A stretch of 64,000 nucleotides of DNA, taken from Cichorium intybus. Lineage: Eukaryota; Streptophyta; Magnoliopsida; Asterales; Asteraceae. The stretch spans positions 72,322,994 to 72,386,993 of the forward strand of contig CM042013.1 in NCBI GenBank assembly GCA_023525715.1. Reading direction: 5' to 3'. This document shows, in pieces, positions 52,127 through 62,700 of this stretch. Every line of letters begins with the position of its first letter. Within the stretch, counting starts at the first letter, position 1. The notes below the pieces were generated by a model that was not told where the DNA came from, ran no database searches, and saw nothing but the letters and a program-made list of their open reading frames with translations. The position numbers and the translations under genes were made by a program.

Positions 52127-55100
52127 TTAGATTGTCATACCAACCAAGCTTGAGCAAAGCTCAAACTTAGTTGCTGGAACCGGCTTCGTCATCATATCCG
52201 CCGGATTGTCATGAGTGCTAATCTTTTGAACTTGAATATCACCTTTGGAAATAACATCTCGAATAAAGTGATAACGTACATCAATATGTTTTGTCCTCTC
52301 ATGAAACATTTGATCTTTTGTGAGATAAATAGCACTTTGACTATCACAAAAAATCTTTGTGGGAGATGTGTCTCCACAAAGTTCACCGTATAAATTTCTT
52401 AACCAAATAGCTTCCTTACAAGCTTCAGAAATTGCTATGTACTCTGCTTCAGTTGTGGATAAGGCGACAGTGTTCTGTAGACTTGCCTTCCAACTCACAG
52501 CACATCCACCAATGGTAAAGACATAACCTGTCAAAGATCTTCTTTTGTCCAAATCTCCAGCATAATCAGAATCTACATAACCCACCAGTCCTTCACCAGA
52601 ACTTCCAAATTGTAAACATGCATTGGAAGTACCGCATAAATATCTAAGAATCCATTGAACAGCTTTCCAATGCTCTTTTCCTGGGTTAGCCATATATCTG
52701 CTAACAACACTTAAAGCGTGAGATAAATCAGGGCGAGAACATACCATGGCATACATTAGAGAACCAACTGCACTAGAATACGGAACTTTCGCCATGTTGC
52801 TAATTTCATCATCTGTCTTTGGACAATATGCTGAAGACAGTTTGAAATGTGCAGCTAACGGAGTACGCACTGGCTTGGCTTTATGCATGTTGAATCTTTG
52901 AAGAACTTTCTCAATATACCTCTTTTGACTTAGGTATATTTTTCCATGCTGTCTGTTACGAGTAATTTCCATACCAAGTATTTTCTTGGCTGGACCTAAG
53001 TCCGTCATTTCAAACTCATTGCTTAGTTGTGTTTTCAGTTTTGCTATCTCTAGTTTATCTTTCGCAGCAATCAACATATCATCAACATAAAGAAGTAGAT
53101 ATATTGATGAACCATTGACTGACTTAAAATAAACACAACTATCATAATCTGATCTTTTAAAATTCTGAGATAGCATAAAAGAGTCAAACCTCTTATACCA
53201 TTGCCTTGGAGACTGCTTTAACCCATAAAGAGATTTCTTTAATTTACATACTAAGTTCTCTTTTCCAAGGATAATGAAGCCTTCAGGTTGCTCCATATAA
53301 ATATCTTCCTCCAATTCACCATGTAAAAATGCAGTTTTGACATCTAACTGCTCAAGCTCATAGTTATGCATGGCAACAATACTAAGTAAAGTACGAATTG
53401 AGCTATGCTTTACAACAGGAGAGAAAACATCAGTAAAATCAATGCCTGGAATTTGGCTATAGCCTTTAGCAACTAACCTTGCTTTAAATCTTGCTTCCTC
53501 ATTAGGAGTAATACCTTCTTTTCTTTTGAAAATCCATTTGCAGCGGATAGGCTTCTTTTCTTTTGGTAATTTTACCAACTCCCAAGTGCCATTCTTTTCA
53601 AGAGATTCCATTTCATCATGCATGGCAATTATCCATTTGTTGCAATGTTCTGAAGTAATGGCTTCCGTGTAAGTTGAAGGTTCTTTGATACCTTCAATTT
53701 CTTCAGCAACGTTTAAAGCATAAGCAACAATATTTGCTTCTTCTATCAGTCTCTTGGGAGGATGAATGACCCTCCTAGGTCTATCAGTTGCTATAGAACG
53801 TTGTGGTTTGTGAGTAGGAGTAGGAGTAGAAGACTCTTGCTCAACTGATGGATTTTGATCGATACAGTTTTCTTTTTCTGGTGTATGTTCTGAGTCAACA
53901 GATTGCTCCACCTGCACACTTGTCTTTTGTTGACTCTCAACAGGAATATTAGTAGAAAAATCTTTATGTAGCATAGCTGATTCATTAAATACTACATTTC
54001 TACTAATCACGATCTTTTTAGTTTCAGGACACCATAACTTATATCCTTTCACACCAGACTTGTAACCAAGAAAGATACATTTAATTGCCCTAGGCTCTAA
54101 TTTTCCATTATCAACATAAGCATAAGCAGGGCAACCAAAAATTCTTAAATCTGAATAGTTTGCTGGGGAGCCAGACCATACCTCAATAGGAGTCTTCTTA
54201 TCAAGTGGAATAGAAGGTGACATGTTAATTAAATAACATGCAGTAGAAGCAGCTTCTGCCCAAAAACGCTTAGATAATCCTGCGTTAGATAACATACAAC
54301 GGGCTTTTGAAATAATGGTTCTGTTCATACGTTCAGCTACACCATTTTGTTGGGGTGTGTGAGAAACGGTGTAGTGTCTAGCAATTCCTTCTAGTTTACA
54401 ATATGAATTAAATTCATTTGAACAAAACTCCATACCATTATCTGTGCGAAGCTTTTTGACCTTCTTACCGGTCTGGTTTTCCACCATGACTTTCCATTCT
54501 TTGAATGCAGAGAATGCTTCAGATTTAAGCTTCAAGAAATATGGCCAAACTCTTCTTGAATAATCATCAATAATTGTCAACATATAACGAGCACCTCCTA
54601 GTGATGCTTCTTGAGATGGTCCCCATAAATCAGCATGTACATACTCCAAAATGCCTTTTGTAGTATGTACCGAGGTGTTGAATTTCACCCTCTTGTGTTT
54701 GCCAAATATGCAGTGTTCACAGAATTCCAGTTTGCCAACGCATTGGCCATCAAGCAATCCTCTTTTGCTTAATGTTGTCAAACCAAGTTCACTCATATGC
54801 CCAAGACGCATATGCCACAGGTTAATAGTATCAGTAGATGAATTTGAAGTAACATTAGAATTACCTGTTACTGTACTACCTTGTAGATGATACAGGTTTG
54901 CTGATTTGATATCGGCTTTCATGACAATCATAGCGCCTTTTGAAACCTTTAAAACTCCACCTTCACCGGAATATTTGTACCCTTTAAGGTCAAGAGTACT
55001 TAAAGAAATAAGGTTTCTTTTCAAACCTGGGACGTGTCGAACATCAGACAGAGTTCTGACAACACCATCAAACATCTTGATTTGAATTGAACCAATTCCA

Positions 55101-56107
55101 GTGACTTTATATGGTGCATTATCACCCATCAATACGGAGCCACCTTCTATAGGTTGATAATTTGTAAACCAGCTTCTGTTTGGACTCATATGAAAAGTAC
55201 AAGCTGAGTCAAGAATCCATTCATCATTGGTTTTTAGGATTCCTGCAAAAGCTACAAGAACATCACCGTTAGAATTATTTTCAGCAGCATAAGTAGCTTT
55301 TCCTTCATCATCTTGATTTGGTTTGTGATTTTGATTAGAAGCTCTTTTCTCCTTGTTTTTCAACTTGTAACATTCAGAGATATCATGTCCTTCCTTTTTG
55401 CAATAGTTGCATGACTTGGAACGTCTGGATCTAGACTTGCTTCTAGAATTTCTTTTGTTCTTGCCTTTGGAATCATTTTTATCTGTTGGTCTGCCACGAA
55501 CTGCCAGACTTTCTCCTTTAGAACTTGAACCTTCAGTGGATACCATATCTTTCATCTTTTCTTTGGCATGCAAAGCTTCATAAACTTCTTGAAGTGTTAA
55601 AGTATCACGACTATATAATATGGTATCTCTAAAGTTTGAATAAGAACTAGGCAAAGAACATAAAAGAATTAAACCCAAATCCTCTTCATCATATTTTACC
55701 TCCATAGCTTCAAGATCAGTAATGATCTCTTTAAATGTCGAAAGATGATCCAACAACGATCCACCTTCTTGCATCTTAAGCGAAAATAATTTTTGTTTAA
55801 GGTGCATCTTACTTGTGAGATCTTTGGTCATGCAAATTTGTTCTAATTTTAGCCATAAAGAGGCTGCAGTAGTTTCTTTCAAAACTTCCTGCAAAATATT
55901 GTTAGATAAATGAAGATGGATATGAGAGAGAGCCTTACGATCTTTACGATCCTTTTCTTCATCTGACCAAGACGCAGGCATTTTGTCTCGGCCTAACAGA
56001 GCATCATCAAGGTCCAACTGAGCCAATACAGCTCGCATTTTTACTTGCCATAATGAAAATCTTGTATCTCGATCCAACAATGGAATATCGTATTTCAAAG
56101 TAGTCAT
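52127..56107 (-). CDS. Copia Gag-Pol polyprotein, intact
   Basis: A single 1326-residue chain, self-processed after translation; it makes the particle, cuts, copies and inserts the element. Order: gag (about 1-230) with zinc knuckle C233-C236-H241-C246; aspartic protease with D300-S-A; integrase zinc finger (H432/H437, C463, C466); integrase core D493, D556, E592 with exact DD35E spacing; reverse transcriptase (about 840-1080) with D922 in LDVKTAFLHG and YVDD at 1007-1010; RNase H with D1179, E1220, D1255 and D1276. The order protease-integrase-RT-RNase H is the copia hallmark. The ATG at 56107 lies 62 bp after the 5' LTR. No stop or frameshift. Gag similarity to tobacco Tnt1 suggests the Tork lineage. 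The decayed copia at 31078-40745 is a relative. Confidence 0.97.
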   Translation of the reverse strand: MTTLKYDIPLLDRDTRFSLWQVKMRAVLAQLDLDDALLGRDKMPASWSDEEKDRKDRKALSHIHLHLSNNILQEVLKETTAASLWLKLEQICMTKDLTSKMHLKQKLFSLKMQEGGSLLDHLSTFKEIITDLEAMEVKYDEEDLGLILLCSLPSSYSNFRDTILYSRDTLTLQEVYEALHAKEKMKDMVSTEGSSSKGESLAVRGRPTDKNDSKGKNKRNSRSKSRSRRSKSCNYCKKEGHDISECYKLKNKEKRASNQNHKPNQDDEGKATYAAENNSNGDVLVAFAGILKTNDEWILDSACTFHMSPNRSWFTNYQPIEGGSVLMGDNAPYKVTGIGSIQIKMFDGVVRTLSDVRHVPGLKRNLISLSTLDLKGYKYSGEGGVLKVSKGAMIVMKADIKSANLYHLQGSTVTGNSNVTSNSSTDTINLWHMRLGHMSELGLTTLSKRGLLDGQCVGKLEFCEHCIFGKHKRVKFNTSVHTTKGILEYVHADLWGPSQEASLGGARYMLTIIDDYSRRVWPYFLKLKSEAFSAFKEWKVMVENQTGKKVKKLRTDNGMEFCSNEFNSYCKLEGIARHYTVSHTPQQNGVAERMNRTIISKARCMLSNAGLSKRFWAEAASTACYLINMSPSIPLDKKTPIEVWSGSPANYSDLRIFGCPAYAYVDNGKLEPRAIKCIFLGYKSGVKGYKLWCPETKKIVISRNVVFNESAMLHKDFSTNIPVESQQKTSVQVEQSVDSEHTPEKENCIDQNPSVEQESSTPTPTHKPQRSIATDRPRRVIHPPKRLIEEANIVAYALNVAEEIEGIKEPSTYTEAITSEHCNKWIIAMHDEMESLEKNGTWELVKLPKEKKPIRCKWIFKRKEGITPNEEARFKARLVAKGYSQIPGIDFTDVFSPVVKHSSIRTLLSIVAMHNYELEQLDVKTAFLHGELEEDIYMEQPEGFIILGKENLVCKLKKSLYGLKQSPRQWYKRFDSFMLSQNFKRSDYDSCVYFKSVNGSSIYLLLYVDDMLIAAKDKLEIAKLKTQLSNEFEMTDLGPAKKILGMEITRNRQHGKIYLSQKRYIEKVLQRFNMHKAKPVRTPLAAHFKLSSAYCPKTDDEISNMAKVPYSSAVGSLMYAMVCSRPDLSHALSVVSRYMANPGKEHWKAVQWILRYLCGTSNACLQFGSSGEGLVGYVDSDYAGDLDKRRSLTGYVFTIGGCAVSWKASLQNTVALSTTEAEYIAISEACKEAIWLRNLYGELCGDTSPTKIFCDSQSAIYLTKDQMFHERTKHIDVRYHFIRDVISKGDIQVQKISTHDNPADMMTKPVPATKFELCSSLVGMTI

Positions 56108-56169
56108 GTCGATATAATACTCAATAAATTGAGAATGAGTATAGAAAACAACGTGGCTCTGATACCACT

Positions 56170-56638
56170 TGTTATGAATAAATTATATCGACAATAAAAT
56201 AAAATAATAATACGATAAAGAAAAATAAATGTGGACACAAGGATTTAACGTGGAAAAACCCTTTCGGGAAAAAACCACGGGCACAACCGATGATGATCAC
56301 TATATGAGAAAAATGAGGAGGTTACAAGATTTGGAACTGAAAAATATATATCTCTCTTTTTTTTAATACACAGAGCCTCACAATATATATCTATGTATAT
56401 ATATTTCACTCAATGGTTTTGGACGTCTTCTGATTGCATATAATCATCCCTATATATAGGGATGAAAGGGCCGATATGTGCAGCGTTTGTTGAACAAAAA
56501 AGGTGTGCGCCTGCAATTGAAAAATCACCGTTCAAAGTTTAAAACAAATTTGCATTTGAGTTTGAATATTATTCATGTGGGGCCCACATGTTTTCTTTTC
56601 ATTTGTCTTTGCTTGCTTTTTTAAAGGCATCTTTCACA
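56170..56638 (-). repeat. Right (5') LTR of the complete copia element
   Basis: 469 bp. It carries the promoter palindrome CATCCCTATATATAGGGATG at 56445-56464, whose centre is a TATA box readable on both strands. Confidence 0.95.
56445..56464 (-). promoter_or_regulatory. Copia LTR TATA box
   Basis: CTATATATAGGG inside a perfect 20 bp palindrome. The same copy is in the 3' LTR at about 51824. Confidence 0.55.
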
Positions 56639-57540
56639 TCATCTTCTTTTCTTTTTCTCATCTATGTGGGACAAGCCAAAACCCAAAGACCACATTCAAC
56701 ATATATTCTTAAAATTATAGAATAAATTATTTATTAGGGATTACATCTCACGATGCACAGGTGTAAGGCTTGTTAATTAACCCGATGGTGATATATTATA
56801 ACCCAAATTGATCTATTTATAAGTAAATTAATGGTTCGAACTTCTCACTTGTGTCCCGTTAATAACCCACTTTACATTACACTTTAAGAACAAAAGTTAT
56901 TTGATACTAGTTATTATGTTTTCCTTTACAAGCAGCTTATATAGGGGAATTGTTGTGTTTTCATATGAATCCATCTCTCTTTTTCGTGTTGGGTAGTTCA
57001 TATTCTAGGTTGGTTGCGATAGTTGCTTACTCGTTTCATTGAGGTTGTGTTATTTCGTGTTAAAAATTGTAATGAGGAGTGTGTCTTTGTATTGTTTTAT
57101 TCTTTCTAGGTTTTCATCATTTATATATGCCAATTTTTGATGTTTTTGTGTTGTAATTACAATGTTCATGAGCCTATTATTGACATTGGTGTTGTTGTAT
57201 TGAAAATGTTTGGTTTTTTTGGTGTGGCTTCTTTTTTCCATGTTTTCTCGTTTGAAATTATTGTACAGGTGATAATGAAACTTAATATACATATTTATTT
57301 TGCAGCGAATACATTAGTTTTATGAAATTTATAAGTAAAACATGATAAATATACAAGCTTAATTTCTGATGCAACTAACTACCTCAAATAATTGCCGGAC
57401 CATTCAGCAATAAAGAAAACCAAAGACCTCTTTGTTTGTATTAAAGTTTCATTAGAAAGAAAAACCAACTAACTTGATTCTACAATAAGATAACTCTTTG
57501 TGTTGATACTAAACGTTCTTGATATGCCTCGTCACCAGAA
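56639..57540. repeat. Diverged repeat Y, copy B, right part, and flank
   Basis: 56639-56950 continues copy B after the copia insertion and matches 47052-47330. 57181-57266 repeats the T-rich block of 46605-46700. No gene. Confidence 0.6.
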
Positions 57541-57978
57541 CCTGAAACACAAAAAAATCCAAAAAAACCAAAACCTAAAAAAAACAAATTAAAGATCGGG
57601 TCAAGTAAAACTTGTTGAAGATCCATCCTTGAAAAAAAACATCAAGATCATCACCAAAATGGGTTCATCCGTTCTTTATCGAACCTACAACCTAACCATA
57701 AAAAATCAATGAAAAATTGCACTTATGACAAAGAACGAACACTCATGGAAGGGAGAGAAGAAACAAAACACGTAGAGTCAAAACGTAGATGGATGGTAAT
57801 TAATGGAGAAAATGACTAGTATTATCATTTTGACAAATTAGGATATTTTAATTTGAAGATTAATAAGGAAATGGCAACTAATAGTTCCATAATCCCATAA
57901 ACCTCATTTCCTAAATTATCTATGTTTGTAATTTACAGAACATAAAAATTTAAAATTTTAATATAAATGTATTATAAT

Positions 57979-58025
<47 letters not shown>

Positions 58026-58690
58026 CATATTTATATATATACCATAATATAATACATACAAATATTTATTGATCTTTTATTTATAAACTCATCTTCTTTT
58101 CTTTTTCTCACCTATGTGGGACAAGCCAACACCCAGAGACCACATTCAACATATATTCTTAAAAATTATAGAATAAGTTATTTATTAAGGGTGACATCTT
58201 GAGCGAATGTACCGGTGTAAAAACTTGTTTAACCCGACGATGATATATTATAAACTCATATTTATCTACTTACAAGTAAATAGATCGAATTTATCACTTG
58301 TGTCCCGTTAAATGACCCACTTTCCATTGAATTTCAAGAACAAAAGCTATTTGATTCTTGTTATTTTGTTTTCCTGCACAAACCTATAATTCAAACAGCA
58401 AGAAGCTGCTTCACATTCATGGGAATCATTTATTGTTTCGATCCGTTGTACAAAATCTTTGAAAATATGCTGGAAAATTGCTTCTATAGGATGATAAAAA
58501 TCATAAAGCAGATCCCCATATCTTTATGAACCCTAAAATCAAACGTTTATCATCAGCATCAACCTTTTTGGTTCCTTTTTTATACAAAAAATAGTTATCG
58601 TTTGTTTGTAGTAAAAATTAGAGGTGCAAATGGACAACACCCAAAAAGAATGTAATGGTAAAAATCGGGTCAAAGTCGGTTCAAATTAAG
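57541..58690. repeat. Diverged repeat Y, copy C
   Basis: Matches copy B (51160-51547, 56639-56950) and copy A (46861-47640) in the same orientation. It includes a TA microsatellite at about 57983-58020. Non-coding. Confidence 0.6.
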
Positions 58691-58999
58691 CCCGTTCAAG
58701 TTGGGTCAAATCCAAATGTGTGAACAAACTTATGGACTTGACCTTTCCGTGGTTTAAGAAGTATGATCTACCCGATTTATTTTTTGATTTTTTAAAACTA
58801 ACATCAATGATAAAAACAAACCTCAAAATGAGGAAATCGACAAAAAATAACCAAGCTGGGTCTTGTATGGACCGGTCTGTTTTGATGACGTTCAACCGGT
58901 TCCACAAAATTACATTATGACCGGTCCTTCTTTTGCCTATCATATAACTACAAGAAAATCGCCTATTTACACGACACATTAAATTTGTGCGTAACTATT
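58691..58999. other. Non-coding DNA with a possible decayed CACTA end
   Basis: AACTACAAGAAAATCGCC at 58946 resembles the CACTACAAGAAAA terminus of En/Spm elements with the first base changed. No matching opposite end was found. Two chance frames on opposite strands overlap here. Confidence 0.3.
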
Positions 59000-59007
59000 G
59001 ACAGAGC

Positions 59008-59287
59008 TAGAGGTGTACATTTACCAATTTTAAATTGGTTCGGTTTTTTCAAAACGGGTTTTTAAAAAATCGGTTATAATCTAACTGGTTTTGGTTAAAA
59101 TTAACTGGTTTTGGTCGTTATTTTTAAATAAAATTGAGTTTTAGACCGGTTCGGTTTGGTTAACTGGAACAAAAACCGGGGTAAAAACCGGTTTAGTTTG
59201 ATATAAAAAAGCGGTTATTAGAAAACCGGTTTCGGTTTTTTTTTTTTTTTGGTTTTCAAAAAAACCGCTTTGGTTTGTGCACCTCTA
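59008..59287. mobile_element. hAT-type MITE
   Basis: 280 bp with inverted ends TAGAGGTGTACA and TGTGCACCTCTA, flanked by an 8 bp duplication GACAGAGC / GACAGAGT with one mismatch (59000-59007, 59288-59295). The interior is built from CGGTTT/AACCGG-like runs. It encodes nothing. Confidence 0.75.
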
Positions 59288-59417
59288 GACAGAGTATTGA
59301 TGTATTAATGACACTTTTTTTTTTAATACTGTGACTGTTTAACAACGGATTAGCAATGCAAATAAAGACTCTCGGTAATCACTGACGCTTTGACGACGCA
59401 TTTAAAAAATAATAACA

Positions 59418-59468
<51 letters not shown>
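59418..59468. repeat. ATT microsatellite
   Basis: About 17 ATT units, with further ATT-rich DNA to 59533 and an echo at 59745-59790. The Asn-rich frame on the minus strand (59379-59579) comes from this repeat and is not a gene. Confidence 0.9.
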
Positions 59469-59469
<1 letters not shown>

Positions 59470-59544
59470 GAGATATTATTATTACTATTAATATCATTAT
59501 AATTAGTATAATTGATATTATTATTATTATTACAGAATAAAATA

Positions 59545-59680
59545 TACGTATGCCTATGTATGTTTATTTGTATATACATGTGTATGTATGTGTATGTGTA
59601 TGTAAATGTGTATATGTATATGTATGTATTTGTATATGTGTATGTATATTTATGTGTATATGTATGTAAACGTCATGCTT
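59545..59680. repeat. TATG/TGTATA-type degenerate minisatellite
   Basis: Irregular repeats of TATGTGTA, TATGTA and TATTTGTA. The open Tyr/Val/Cys-rich frame here (59512-59790) is a repeat artefact. Confidence 0.8.
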
Positions 59681-59844
59681 TTTTATGTAAACATACCTGC
59701 ACAATAGTAATAATAATATTTATAATAAAAGTAATAATAAACATAATGGAAATAATAATAACAACAACAATTATTATTATTATTATTTAGATTATTACAA
59801 TAATAGAGAAATTAAAAGAGGGCGTCGGTCACGCGGACCTCCCC

Positions 59845-61290
59845 TGTAACACATAACACAGTGAGGTCGACTTTTTTACCGAGACGGTGTTTTTTAAAAA
59901 CATATTTACCAAAACAGTGTGGTTTTAGAAATATTTACCATTTAAGGTTTAAATCAGTCAAAATTAAAAATTAAATCAATAGAAAATAAAACCCAAACGA
60001 TGGCTGCGTACTGAAACTCTCAAGCCCGCCTCACCCGTCTTCTTCGATTCCAGCCACCACCGACTCCGGCGAGTCTGCCTCCACCACAACCGACGCCGGC
60101 GAGTCTGCCTCCACCACTGCAACTCCGCCACAACAAATACTTCTGATCTACCGGACTCCACAGACATCGTTTCTTTAATTCCTGTAGTGATTTTCATTTT
60201 CTTAATTCTGATTTCCTATTTCTATTTATGAGGGCAGGTGCTGAAAACCGCTCAATGTTAATAGAAGGCTAGAAATCAGATTTCTTATTTCTGATTTCCT
60301 ATTTCGTTTTCTTCTGCAATTGATTTTAGTACTTCAACAATCTGATTTTTGAAGCAATTTGATTTTCTGGTTCAACCCTAGCATTGATTGATTTCGTGTT
60401 CATAATTCTGATTTTCATTCTGCTACAATTGGTTTCATGTTCTTATTTTTGATTTTGGTACTTTCAAGCAATCAAAATTGGCTGATCAAATGTAGCCAGA
60501 GGCGAGAATCAATCTTTATGTTGTAGGCTTTGTTTTGTTTTCGTCAACATGTTTTCACTTGGTGTAACTAGCAAAAGAACCTTCTTATTTCATCAATTAG
60601 TGAAACAAAGAGCGATTTGTTTTGGAGGTTGGCGAAATGGCGTATGTGACTTTTGAGTGAGGTTTTGTGTTTCAAAGGACCAGCAAATATGTGGATGAAA
60701 CTGAACCGGAACAAGCTAAAGATGAATTTTCCTTTAGTTTCAGCATGTTAGTAATTGTTTTATCATCATTCCTATTTTTTATTTTAAGTTCAATATCAAG
60801 TTTCATGCTTTGATCTGTAATTATTTATCTATAAATGTTTATCTGTAATTGTTTTGCAAGTTTCTTGTAATTGATTTGTAAGCTATATGAATGTTTGTTT
60901 TTTATTTTCGTAAGAAGCTATTGTTTGTTTTGTATCTAAAATGTTATACATGATATTGATTTTGATTTAAGATGATTATCATCGTTATTTAAAATGAATC
61001 ATATAGAAAATTTTAATTTATTTAGATTCAAAACAATTGTTGTGACAGTGAAATGAGACATGATAAAAGGTAAAAATGATGTTTGTAAAAAGAATTGATA
61101 AAAAATACTAGGAAAAAGTTAAAAAAAGTCAAAAATATTTACGAAAAATAATAAAATTGAATAAAAGCTAAAAGTTTTAAAACTACACCTATCTGGTAAA
61201 TATTTTTAAAACTACACTTGTTTGGTAAATAAAATTCTAAATCACACCTATTTGATCAAAAACTCCAGTGAGGTCAAAGAAGAAGAAAGA
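59845..61290. mobile_element. DNA transposon with 30 bp subterminal repeats (Mutator-like?)
   Basis: Inverted outer regions at about 59860-59945 and 61180-61285 pair over about 80 bp. Each contains two or three copies of a unit like TTTACCAAACAGTGTGGTTTTAAAAATA. Exact ends and a target duplication could not be fixed. The interior (60000-60240) is GC-richer, with a direct repeat of CGGCGAGTCTGCCTCCACCAC (60069 and 60099), and may be a captured 5' exon. I do not recognise a protein. Confidence 0.5.
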
Positions 61291-61574
61291 ACTAGATGCA
61301 AAACTCTTTCTTCCAAATTTTCCCCCCATACTTTGATTTCTTTACTCTTTTGGTTCTGCCACTTAGCTTTGACGCGTACCTCTGCATTATAATTCCTCAT
61401 CATTTAAGTTTTTTTTCCAAACTTTACATACATATATATATTCTTCTTCTTTTTTCTCCACGCCTTGCCCGAAAGATAACAATACCCTTCCAACATTTTT
61501 ATTTCACAAAAGTCAACTTAAAACGAGTATTACAAAATCCCTTCTGCTTTAAATGATTTTGTCTCCGGAATCGT

Positions 61575-62427
61575 CCGTAAAATAAGTGAGAATATATAAA
61601 CTTGGACTCTTCCTCGAGCTCCTAATTTTCACCCGCACCTTTATGATGATGTCTTTGAACTTTCGAAGGCCTAATCTACTTATTTAGAAGCTTAGTCACC
61701 TCACCGTCTAAAATCCTTCCATGTAGCTCTTTTTACCGGAGTTGCTCATCTATTAGGACTTCCGTTAATGGTACCTTATATGATTCATATAATATGTTTT
61801 TTTAAATGAGATACAAGGAACACAATATGTATACCATGAAATTTTTTTGGTAGTTGTAGAGGGTAAGCCACCACTCACACTCTCTCTAAGACAGAAGGGT
61901 CCGATGAATCTCGGGCTCAACTTTCCTCTCTTACCAAAACGAATTATCCGTTTCTATGAGGAAACCTTCAACGTTACCATATCCCCAACTTCAAACTCTA
62001 AGGGTTTTCATATTGTCTTTGGAATTCTTGAGGCACACACATGTGTTCTCAAACCTCTTTGATTTTTTCTTCTGTCTCGACAATAATTTCAGCCCGCAAA
62101 GGATTTTTCTCCGGCTTCTGTCTAGCATCTTGTTTCATTCCAGGGCACCTGTATAATGGCTTAAGAGTTTGATACATCTTGGTGCTTCTTGGATGCATTG
62201 TATATCCGGTATAATGTGCATCATCCATTTGTAACTTTCGAACTTCCCCACACGGACCCACACTCGTCCCCTAAACAATCTCAATATACTTGAATCCTTA
62301 GTAAGTTTATTAACGTATCTTATCATTCTCTATTACAACACCTCTAGTTGCACCTTTTGAATTAAGTCATGAAGCTTACTATTAACTCCACACATACGTA
62401 TATTACTCCAATATGGGATCTTTCTGC
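61575..62427 (-). pseudogene. Decayed Ty3-gypsy polyprotein, integrase part
   Basis: Minus strand, right to left: GEVRKLQMDDAHYTGYTMHP and KMYQTLKPLYRCPGMKQD match the integrase zinc-binding region of plant gypsy elements. Then, across a deletion removing the catalytic core, come PLEFEVGDMVTLKVS and IIRFGKRGKLSPRFIGPF from the integrase C-terminus, and VPLTEVLIDEQL from the tail. Several stops. It continues on the other side of the mini-element, at 63761. Confidence 0.75.
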
Positions 62428-62675
62428 TCAAGACAGAAATTGTATTAACACACACAAATATCAAAATAGCTCTTTGATTATTAATCGGGAAATATACTCT
62501 CAAAAACCCGATTACAGTGTTTCTCACAATCTGTGTTTTCATCACTCGAATACACAGAATATATAAGCTAGAAAGTAGACTAATTGGAGACAAATTGATT
62601 CTCCACAATCAATTTGTTTCCTCCTGAAATTATGGTGAGTGTGATTGTACAGTAAACCCACTTAGGATTCCAACA
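62428..62675 (-). repeat. Left (3') LTR of the mini element
   Basis: 248 bp. It has ATTAATCGGG where the other LTR has ATTGATCGGG. Confidence 0.88.
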
Positions 62676-62700
62676 ATCACCCCTGAATCTCTAAGTCCTT

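Larger units (their letters stand above)
51548..56638 (-). mobile_element. Complete Ty1-copia retrotransposon, Tork/Tnt1-like
   Basis: 5091 bp with 469 bp LTRs at both ends (51548-52016 and 56170-56638) that look identical by eye, TGTTATG...TTCACA. A perfect 5 bp duplication TCATC is present (51543-51547, 56639-56643), and the empty site survives in paralogous repeats near 47051 and 58089. The primer site AGTGGTATCAGAGCC (minus strand) abuts the 5' LTR at 56169, and a purine-rich CAAGGTGGAGAT abuts the 3' LTR at 52017. A second similar tract lies about 36 bp further in. One uninterrupted frame fills the interior. All parts for autonomous movement are visible, so this is a young and possibly active copy. 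Confidence 0.95.

Noticed and set aside
57050..57325. Overlapping frames of 80 and 62 codons
   Set aside because: T-rich repeat sequence also found near 46600, without conserved frame.
59379..59790. Asn-rich and Tyr/Val/Cys-rich frames
   Set aside because: Products of ATT and TATG-type simple repeats.
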